From Pseudomonadota bacterium (lineage in GTDB: Bacteria > Pseudomonadota > Gammaproteobacteria > Burkholderiales > Ferrovaceae), in the NCBI GenBank assembly GCA_021828575.1, contig JAJZEL010000231.1, positions 1 to 7,821 of the forward strand: a stretch of DNA of 7,821 nt, written 5' to 3'. This document shows positions 1-5,004 of the stretch, one piece after another. The position numbers and the translations under genes are program-made. The notes beneath the pieces were generated by a model. It had not been told where the DNA came from, ran no database searches, and saw only the letters and a list, made by a program, of their open reading frames with translations. Position 1 is the first letter of the stretch; each line of letters starts with the position of its first letter.

Positions 1-202
1 CTCCCCGAAAGGAAGCCAACGCCCGATATGCCTTGATAAACGCCTCTTGGGTAACATCCTCGGCCTCGCCGGGATCACGCACGAGGTGGTTGACCAACCG
101 CAAAAGCTTGCGCTGGTACTTGGCAACAAGAAGCTCAAATGCTTTTTTGTTGCCTGCCTGGGCCTGTTCAACCAGTTTTTGATCAATATCGCGATCCGTC
201 AT
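1..202 (-). CDS. rpoE: RNA polymerase ECF sigma factor RpoE/AlgU type, N-terminal part
   Basis: Reading the minus strand from ATG at 202 gives MTDRDIDQKLVEQAQAG and continues to the left edge: 67 residues, no stop. The start closely matches the usual beta/gammaproteobacterial RpoE opening (M-S/T-D-R-x-I-D-Q). The stretch KAFELLVAKYQRKLLRL followed by AEDVTQEAFIKAYRAL (about residues 47-62) is sigma-70 region 2, which binds core polymerase and the -10 element. Known role of the family: directing transcription of envelope-stress genes, normally held by an anti-sigma factor (RseA/MucA) encoded just downstream; that part lies outside the window. The ATG at 202 was chosen from family N-termini; it has no good Shine-Dalgarno sequence. 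In-frame ATGs at 211 and 349 also exist, with no stop until 419. The gene diverges from nnr, and an ECF-type promoter candidate lies upstream, suggesting autoregulation. Confidence 0.9.
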   Translation of the reverse strand, partial: MTDRDIDQKLVEQAQAGNKKAFELLVAKYQRKLLRLVNHLVRDPGEAEDVTQEAFIKAYRALASFRG

Positions 203-315
203 GCCATCCATGGTACTGAGGTGTTGTGAACGCACAGGCTCCCCGGTGCCGGGAACCTGGCATCGTACGTGCTGCCTTCCTCCCACGGTAGCTTCTGGCC
301 CGCCAGTATACAGCG

Positions 316-330
316 TTGAAAAGTTTTCAA
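316..330. repeat. 15-bp perfect palindrome, possible operator
   Basis: TTGAAAAGTTTTCAA has 7-base arms around one central G. It lies between the divergent genes rpoE and nnr, overlaps the candidate -35 of nnr, and falls in the predicted leader of rpoE. A short AT-rich dyad with a one-base centre fits a DNA-binding site better than an RNA hairpin. I do not recognise a specific regulator. Confidence 0.5.
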
Positions 331-352
331 TAGTGGTTTGGAGCGTCATAAT
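324..352 (+). promoter_or_regulatory. Candidate sigma-70 promoter for nnr
   Basis: TTTTCA (324-329, 4 of 6 to TTGACA) is followed by exactly 17 bases and CATAAT (347-352, 5 of 6 to TATAAT). It faces nnr and would start about 65 nt before the ATG. The -35 overlaps the palindrome at 316-330, so a protein bound there could block it. ETF-QO starts only 30 bp after nnr, so the promoter could serve both. Support is motif and spacing only. Confidence 0.4.
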
Positions 353-356
353 GCAT

Positions 357-384
357 GTTGACCATGGTCCAAAGGAATGGTTCC
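357..384 (-). promoter_or_regulatory. Candidate ECF/sigma-E-type promoter facing rpoE
   Basis: On the minus strand, GGAACC (complement of 379-384), 16 bases, then GTCAAC (complement of 357-362). The GGAAC -35 and GTC -10 at 15-17 bp spacing fit the general ECF/sigma-E pattern. It points toward rpoE and would start transcription near 348-350, leaving a leader of about 145 nt. Autoregulation from a sigma-E promoter is known for rpoE genes. The match is by eye, and GGAACC is also part of a palindrome, so the call is tentative. Confidence 0.4.
360..384. repeat. Two adjacent short palindromes in the divergent promoter region
   Basis: GACCATGGTC (360-369) is a perfect 10-bp palindrome. GGAATGGTTCC (374-384) has 4-base arms around TGG. 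Both overlap the candidate ECF promoter of rpoE. Short palindromes arise by chance; the point is that three dyads fall within about 70 bp of the only sizeable non-coding stretch in the window. Confidence 0.35.
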
Positions 385-425
385 GAACACATGGCTCAAT
401 TTCCGAATAAAGGCCCTGTTACCTG

Positions 426-1787
426 ATGAGACTTCTCACGCGCCAGGAAATCCGGCTCGTCGAACAAAACCATCGCCCTGCGGATGCCCTGATGGAAAAG
501 GCCGGCTGTGCTGCCGCCCAGTGGGTCTTTGAACACTTCCCTCCGCCCATGACCGTCTGGGTACTCGCAGGGCCGGGCAATAATGGCACAGATGCCCGGA
601 TCATGTCGTCCCACCTGAAAAATGCCGGTTACAACATCACGATCATTTCCACCTCCGGCAAGGAAAATAACTGGCCTGAGGGCTCTCCACACTTGCTAAT
701 TGACGGCTTGTTTGGAATTGGTCTCAACCGCCCTGCGGCGTCACCTTATGCTGACTGGATCAGGCGTTCACAGAACCTGAAATGCCCCCTCATCGCTCTC
801 GATATTCCATCAGGCCTTGATTCAGACAGTGGATTTGCCCACCAGCCTTGTGTGCGGGCCACCCACACACTGACATTCATTGCGGCCAAACCGGGCCTGT
901 ATACGGGAGATGGACCAGACCATGCAGGGAAAATCACGGTACTTGAACTGGATTGCCTGCCCATTTCATCATCCGGAAGCCTGCTTGATCTGTCGGATGT
1001 GGAAGGTGGCTGGCCCATCAGGCAACGCAATACCCACAAAGGCCATTTCGGGAGTCTGGGGATACTTGGTGGCAGCGAAAACATGGAAGGGGCTGCCATA
1101 CTGAGCGGTATGGCAGCACTCAAATGTGGTGCCGGTCGGGTATGGCTCGCAAGGGAGAACCGCGTGCGCCACTGCCCACCTGAAATTATGGATGCCGGCC
1201 CTGATCTGTCAGGAATCCCTCCACTCACCGCCATTGTTGCAGGTCCCGGGCTTTTTCCGGACCAGTCATCCCGCGATCGTTTGTCCACCATTCTTGAAAT
1301 GGCTTGCCCCCTGGTGCTTGATGCAGGCGCCCTCACTTTGCTGGCCCTCAATGCAGAACTGGCCAGGCAGGTCACCCACCGCGACTGTTTTACCGTCATG
1401 ACACCGCATCCTGGCGAAGCACGACGTCTCCTCGGACAGGACATCAGCACACAACGACTGGATGCTGCGCTTCAATTGGCCAGCCGCTTCAACTGTACCG
1501 TTGTCCTCAAAGGTTGTGGTTCGATCATTGCGCAACCCGATGGCCAGTGGTGGATCAATTCAACTGGTAATGCCGCATTGTCTGCCCCCGGAACGGGAGA
1601 CGTGCTGGCTGGTGCCATTGGCGCACTCCTTTGCCAGATGGCTAACCCGGTTCAAGCCGTACTATTGGCCACATATGTTCACGGATTGGCTGCGGAATAT
1701 TGCGTAGACGTGGGACTTGGTCCCATTGGATTGACTGCAACAGAGCTTGTGGACAGCATTCGTCTTGTCCTGAACAGACGTTTATAA
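426..1787 (+). CDS. nnr: Bifunctional NAD(P)HX repair enzyme: NAD(P)H-hydrate epimerase / ADP-dependent dehydratase
   Basis: A 453-residue cytoplasmic two-domain protein. The N-terminal YjeF_N epimerase domain (about 1-185) shows GPGNNGTDA (49-57), DGLFGIGL (93-100), LDIPSGLDSDSG (125-136) and AKPGL (154-158). The C-terminal ribokinase-like dehydratase domain (about 200-450) shows the HKG segment (204-206) leading to GILGGS, MTPHPGE (325-331), LKG (361-363) and PGTGDVLAG (388-396), with the expected catalytic Asp392. The family epimerises R/S NAD(P)HX and dehydrates S-NAD(P)HX back to NAD(P)H using ADP or ATP. Oddities: the usual GNNGGDG is GNNGTDA, the usual LDADAL is LDAGAL (298-303), and the stretch before DGLFG is short, making the protein smaller than the roughly 500 residues typical of the fused form. 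Start: an in-frame TAA at 408 leaves ATG 426 as the only good start; the nearest purine run, AAGG at 410-413, is weak. Confidence 0.93.
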   Translation: MRLLTRQEIRLVEQNHRPADALMEKAGCAAAQWVFEHFPPPMTVWVLAGPGNNGTDARIMSSHLKNAGYNITIISTSGKENNWPEGSPHLLIDGLFGIGLNRPAASPYADWIRRSQNLKCPLIALDIPSGLDSDSGFAHQPCVRATHTLTFIAAKPGLYTGDGPDHAGKITVLELDCLPISSSGSLLDLSDVEGGWPIRQRNTHKGHFGSLGILGGSENMEGAAILSGMAALKCGAGRVWLARENRVRHCPPEIMDAGPDLSGIPPLTAIVAGPGLFPDQSSRDRLSTILEMACPLVLDAGALTLLALNAELARQVTHRDCFTVMTPHPGEARRLLGQDISTQRLDAALQLASRFNCTVVLKGCGSIIAQPDGQWWINSTGNAALSAPGTGDVLAGAIGALLCQMANPVQAVLLATYVHGLAAEYCVDVGLGPIGLTATELVDSIRLVLNRRL

Positions 1788-1806
1788 TCTCCTGTCTTTT
1801 CCCCCC

Positions 1807-1811
1807 GGAGA
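1807..1811 (+). promoter_or_regulatory. Ribosome binding site selecting a TTG start for ETF-QO
   Basis: GGAGA lies 6-7 nt before TTG at 1818, an ideal distance. The in-frame ATG at 1836 has no Shine-Dalgarno-like sequence in front of it. The spacing therefore favours the TTG start, although the FAD-binding fold would be intact from either. Confidence 0.6.
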
Positions 1812-1817
1812 GCGCTG

Positions 1818-3455
1818 TTGACTGCACGTGAATCAATGAACTACGACGTGGTGATCGTCGGTGCAGGCCCTTCAGGCCTGGCTTGCGCCATTCGGCTCAA
1901 ACAAACTGCAGCTGAAAGAGGTCAGGATCTGTCCGTTTGCGTGCTTGAAAAAGCATCGGAAGTGGGAGCACATGTTTTGTCTGGTGCTGTCATGGATCCA
2001 CGGGCCCTGACTGAGCTGTTGCCCGACTGGTCCAAACGGGGGGCGCCGTTACATGTCCCGGTCACCAGTGACCAATTCGTTTTTCTGACACGTACCCGCG
2101 CTTGGTCCGTTCCAATCCCTGAAGCCATGCAAAATCATGGGAACTTCATTGTCAGTCTGAGTCAGGTCTGTCGTTGGCTGGCGCGAGAGGCCGAGGCCCT
2201 GGGGGTGGAAATTTATCCCGGATTTGCCGCCTCCGAAATCCTGTACGACGACAAGGGAGCCGTGGTAGGTGTAGCCACGGGCGATATGGGACTGCTTCGG
2301 GATGGCCAACCCGGCCCCCATTTCCAAAGAGGAATGGCGTTATTGGCCAGACAAACCGTGTTTGCAGAAGGCTGCCGAGGCTCCCTGACCCGCGTGTTAA
2401 TGGAAAAGTTTTCCCTGGACCAGTATGGCGAACCACAAACCTATGGCCTTGGCCTGAAGGAGATATGGGAGACCGATGCGTCGTGTCATCAAAAGGGTCA
2501 GGTCACCCATTCCGTTGGCTGGCCCCTGACCCGAGATACCTATGGAGGAGGCTGGATTTATCATCTGGACAACAACCAGATTTCAGTTGGCTTTGTTGTG
2601 GGGCTGGACTATTCCAATCCTTCCCTAAGCCCCTTTGAAGAATTTCAGCGTTTCAAGACCCATCCCGCCCTGCGTCACATCTTTGAAAATGGCAGGCGCA
2701 TTGCCTATGGAGCCAAGGCCCTGTCCGAAGGGGGGTGGCAGTCCATTCCACGACTCACTTTTCCCGGCGGTATCCTGGTGGGCGATGCAGCAGGATTCAT
2801 GAACGTTCCACGCATCAAAGGAAGTCATACAGCTCTTAAATCCGGGATGGTGGCTGCAGAAGCCCTGGGCGACTTTCTTTTGTCACCTGACATAGGGGAA
2901 AAGGAATGTACCCAATACGCCACTGCCCTGAAAAACAGTTGGGTCTGGAGCGAGTTATATCGCGTACGCAATGTTCGCCCAGGATTTCATCACGGATTCT
3001 GGCCGGGAATGCTCAATGCAGCCTATGAACTCTGGGTCGCCAAAGGACGAAGTCCATGGACCCTCTCTCATCGCAAAGACCACGAGCAGCTCAAGTCCTA
3101 TGATCAATGCCATGCCATCCAGTACGAGAAACCGGATGGACGAGTGACCTTCGATCGGCCGTCATCGCTTTTTCTCGCGAATATCGGCCATGACGAATCG
3201 CAACCCTCTCATTTGAAGCTGACTGACCCCCAGTCGGCCATCGAGATCAATTACAAGCGATTTCATTCGCCGGAAACTCATTACTGCCCTGCAGGCGTCT
3301 ATGAAATCGCCAGAAAACCGGACGGACATCCTGAACTGATCATCAACGCACAAAACTGTCTGCATTGCAAAACATGCGACATCAAGGACCCAGAGCAGAA
3401 CATCCGGTGGACCACTCCCGAGGGAGGCAGTGGCCCCAACTACGCCAACCTCTGA
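1818..3455 (+). CDS. Electron-transfer flavoprotein:ubiquinone oxidoreductase (ETF-QO)
   Basis: 545 residues, the usual length for the family. It carries electrons from reduced ETF, loaded by acyl-CoA and related dehydrogenases, to ubiquinone at the inner membrane. Visible features: an N-terminal FAD dinucleotide motif GAGPSG (15-20); VLEKASEVGAHVLSGAV (42-58); FAEGCRGSLTRVL (182-194); a second FAD segment VGDAAGFMNVPRIKGSHTA; and a C-terminal 4Fe-4S site with Cys490, Cys514, Cys517 and Cys520 (the last three as CLHCKTC), the four-cysteine arrangement expected of ETF-QO. No signal peptide is seen; the family is a monotopic membrane protein. The probable TTG start is supported by GGAGA at 1807-1811; ATG 1836 would remove six residues. 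It follows nnr after 30 bp, probably in one transcript, and converges on fchA with 7 bp between stops. The acyl-CoA dehydrogenase on the other strand is a plausible source of electrons. Confidence 0.95.
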   Translation: MTARESMNYDVVIVGAGPSGLACAIRLKQTAAERGQDLSVCVLEKASEVGAHVLSGAVMDPRALTELLPDWSKRGAPLHVPVTSDQFVFLTRTRAWSVPIPEAMQNHGNFIVSLSQVCRWLAREAEALGVEIYPGFAASEILYDDKGAVVGVATGDMGLLRDGQPGPHFQRGMALLARQTVFAEGCRGSLTRVLMEKFSLDQYGEPQTYGLGLKEIWETDASCHQKGQVTHSVGWPLTRDTYGGGWIYHLDNNQISVGFVVGLDYSNPSLSPFEEFQRFKTHPALRHIFENGRRIAYGAKALSEGGWQSIPRLTFPGGILVGDAAGFMNVPRIKGSHTALKSGMVAAEALGDFLLSPDIGEKECTQYATALKNSWVWSELYRVRNVRPGFHHGFWPGMLNAAYELWVAKGRSPWTLSHRKDHEQLKSYDQCHAIQYEKPDGRVTFDRPSSLFLANIGHDESQPSHLKLTDPQSAIEINYKRFHSPETHYCPAGVYEIARKPDGHPELIINAQNCLHCKTCDIKDPEQNIRWTTPEGGSGPNYANL

Positions 3456-3462
3456 CGCCTGT

Positions 3463-4089
3463 TCATTCCTGCATTCGAGCCTTGACCCTTTCATGTACAG
3501 CCTCTGCCAATGGCAAACATTCTTCCATCAGGGAAGCTGTCCTGCTTCGGGCCATTTCTGCAAAATCGCCGTTCTTGATGGAGGGAACATTAATCGACAC
3601 ATTCAGGGCAGATGCCCTGAGAGCAGCCAGCAAAGCCAATACACCGGCTCCCGTGTCACTAATGACATTCCGGTTGCCGATTTCAGCAGAACGTGCAGCC
3701 AGTCGAATGCCTGCCGCACACGCCTCTGCACAGGTCAGCGGTACCCGGGTTGCTTCTTGCAGCCCCGACTGAATGGCTTCTGAACGGGTCGCTTTCTGAT
3801 CATCGTTTTCCTTGGGCAAACGATAGGCTGCCATCAACTGATTGAAGACCTGAGCATCCAGATCCACCAGTTCGAACAACCGAACCCTCAAAGCCTCGGA
3901 CTCATCCAGCTGACGCTGCATTTCTTCTGTCACCCCTTCATAGCCCTTTTTACCCAATGTCAGGCGTGCCACCATGGACAACAGGGCCACGCCCATGGAA
4001 CCCATGGCCGCGGCAGCCCCTCCCCCACCGGGAGTGGGTTCTGCACTGGCCAGGTCATCCATGAACTTTGTCAATGTGGGTGCACTCAT
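3463..4089 (-). CDS. fchA: Methenyltetrahydrofolate cyclohydrolase, FchA type (FTCD-C/cyclodeaminase fold)
   Basis: 208 residues, the length expected for FchA. It hydrolyses 5,10-methenyl-H4folate to 10-formyl-H4folate in the cytoplasm. The N-terminal signature PTPGGGG (18-24) followed by an Ala/Met-rich helix and MVARLTLGKKGYEG is the formiminotransferase-cyclodeaminase C-terminal domain pattern. A second conserved block is GNRNVISDTGAGVLALLAALRAS. The start ATG (4089) overlaps the mtdA stop by four bases (ATGA), indicating translational coupling. MtdA and FchA catalyse successive steps, so the pairing supports both calls. The cyclodeaminase activity of related proteins (formimino-H4folate) is an alternative, but mtdA next door argues for cyclohydrolase. 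It is the last gene of the minus-strand cluster; there is no visible terminator before the convergent ETF-QO gene. Confidence 0.92.
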   Translation of the reverse strand: MSAPTLTKFMDDLASAEPTPGGGGAAAAMGSMGVALLSMVARLTLGKKGYEGVTEEMQRQLDESEALRVRLFELVDLDAQVFNQLMAAYRLPKENDDQKATRSEAIQSGLQEATRVPLTCAEACAAGIRLAARSAEIGNRNVISDTGAGVLALLAALRASALNVSINVPSIKNGDFAEMARSRTASLMEECLPLAEAVHERVKARMQE

Positions 4090-4967
4090 GACTTCCCCCC
4101 TTGTGACTGGACCACCATTTCTTTTGCTATGGCATAAATTTCGGTTGCATCCAGAACCAGATCATTTTGCTGGAACAGCTTGCCAACGCAGGCACGGTGC
4201 AACGCCAGTTTCAATGTGCCAAAACCAATTGCCCCAAAAACCAGTGCGCCATGTCTTTGGGTTCCACGATCCATCATGTCCACACCTTCAATGCCTGCCG
4301 GTGGAGTGGCATTGGCATCCGCCACCAGTTGCAGTTTTGGCAAACCGGACCAGTGTCGTTCCTCAAGCAATACAACTCCGGCCGCTCCTGTGGAGATGAT
4401 GATGTTGGCACTCACGACCGCCTTGGCTCTCGAATCCGAATCAGGAGCAGCCACAGCATCCAATCTGACATCAAACTGCCTTTCAAGGGCATCACACACC
4501 GTACGGGTCTTTTCCATCTGGCGTCCGGTCAATGTCACGCTCACACCTTCCCGAGCCAGCATGACAGCGGCACGCTGGCCCACTGGCCCTGTTCCCGCCA
4601 GTACTGTTGCAGTCATCCCCGCCAGGGATCGTCCACTGGACAATAGGGCAACACAGGCGGCGGCTGTGGTATTAGCCCCATTGCTGTCCAGCATCAGGGA
4701 AACGCGAAACTTTCCGAAAAACCTCTCCTGCACGGCCTTGAACAAGGCTGCCCCGGCAGACAGGTCACTACCCCCCACAAAAATGGCCGTGTGACGCTTG
4801 TCCTTTGGACCCCGTGTGAATATGGCTCCCTCTACCAGAGGGCCCACCCGGTCAGGGGTCACTCCCCCATAGGGAATGACGTGATCCGCTCCACCATCGT
4901 AAGCAACCACGCTGTCAAAAACGGAAGGCAAGGCATCCGTATCCCATTGGTATAACAAGTTCTTCAT
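4086..4967 (-). CDS. mtdA: NADP-dependent methylene-tetrahydrofolate/methylene-tetrahydromethanopterin dehydrogenase MtdA
   Basis: 293 residues, close to known MtdA (about 288). It oxidises 5,10-methylene-H4folate (and in some species methylene-H4MPT) to the methenyl form, reducing NADP+. The N-terminus LLYQWDTDALPSVFDSVVAY with DGGADH (24-29) and VTPD (36-39) matches the MtdA/MtdB catalytic domain, as does DSNGANTTAAA (94-104). The Rossmann motif is GTGPVG (125-130), and TGRQMEK (147-153) ends the second strand; Arg149 is in the position expected to contact the NADP 2'-phosphate. The C-terminus FGTLKLALHRACVGKLF also fits. A strong Shine-Dalgarno sequence precedes ATG 4967. The gene follows the acyl-CoA dehydrogenase by 37 bp and overlaps fchA by four bases. 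MtdB, the H4MPT-specific paralogue, is the main alternative; pairing with fchA favours MtdA. Confidence 0.93.
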   Translation of the reverse strand: MKNLLYQWDTDALPSVFDSVVAYDGGADHVIPYGGVTPDRVGPLVEGAIFTRGPKDKRHTAIFVGGSDLSAGAALFKAVQERFFGKFRVSLMLDSNGANTTAAACVALLSSGRSLAGMTATVLAGTGPVGQRAAVMLAREGVSVTLTGRQMEKTRTVCDALERQFDVRLDAVAAPDSDSRAKAVVSANIIISTGAAGVVLLEERHWSGLPKLQLVADANATPPAGIEGVDMMDRGTQRHGALVFGAIGFGTLKLALHRACVGKLFQQNDLVLDATEIYAIAKEMVVQSQGGKS

Positions 4968-4970
4968 GAA

Positions 4971-4978
4971 TCCTCCCT
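4971..4978 (-). promoter_or_regulatory. Strong ribosome binding site for mtdA
   Basis: On the minus strand AGGGAGGA stands three bases before ATG 4967 (four if counted from GGGAGG). It is one of the best Shine-Dalgarno matches in the window and would allow efficient mtdA translation independent of the upstream gene, with fchA coupled through the ATGA overlap. Confidence 0.7.
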
Positions 4979-4988
4979 GGCTGAACCC

Positions 4989-5001
4989 GACATTCTATGT
5001 C
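4989..5001. repeat. Small inverted repeat between acyl-CoA dehydrogenase and mtdA
   Basis: GACATTCTATGTC has perfect 5-base arms around a 3-base centre and sits in the 37-bp gap, just after the dehydrogenase stop and before the mtdA ribosome site. The stem is too weak and lacks a U-run to be a convincing terminator. It could be an mRNA processing or protein-binding site, or chance. Confidence 0.35.
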
Positions 5002-5004
5002 AAA

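Noticed and set aside
264..300. Resemblance to the SRP (4.5S) RNA core on the minus strand: GGGAGGAAGGCAGCAC compared with the conserved GGAAGGAAGCAGCC
   Set aside because: The bases do not match in order, and I find no surrounding complementary arms that would form the SRP RNA hairpin.
305..330. Minus-strand TATACT (305-310) with TTGAAA as a sigma-70 promoter for rpoE
   Set aside because: The spacer is only 14 bp; at 16-18 bp the -35 match is poor.
201..410. Plus-strand 69-codon frame in the rpoE/nnr intergenic region
   Set aside because: It starts inside rpoE, has no ribosome site and shows no protein-like motif; the region is better explained as promoter DNA.
746..1450. Long minus-strand open frame opposite nnr (234 codons)
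   Set aside because: It lies wholly antisense to a clearly conserved protein, its product has no recognisable domain, and its Arg/Ser/Pro-rich composition is typical of a shadow frame.
4180..4794. Long plus-strand open frame opposite mtdA (204 codons)
   Set aside because: It is antisense to mtdA, has no recognisable motif or ribosome site, and is Ala/Ser/Thr/Pro-rich as expected from the reverse of a GC-moderate gene.
4992..5003. Minus-strand TTGACA (4998-5003) and TAGAAT (4992-4997) as a promoter for mtdA
   Set aside because: The two hexamers are adjacent with no spacer. Neither has a partner at about 17 bp: nothing like a -10 downstream of TTGACA, and no good -35 upstream of TAGAAT.
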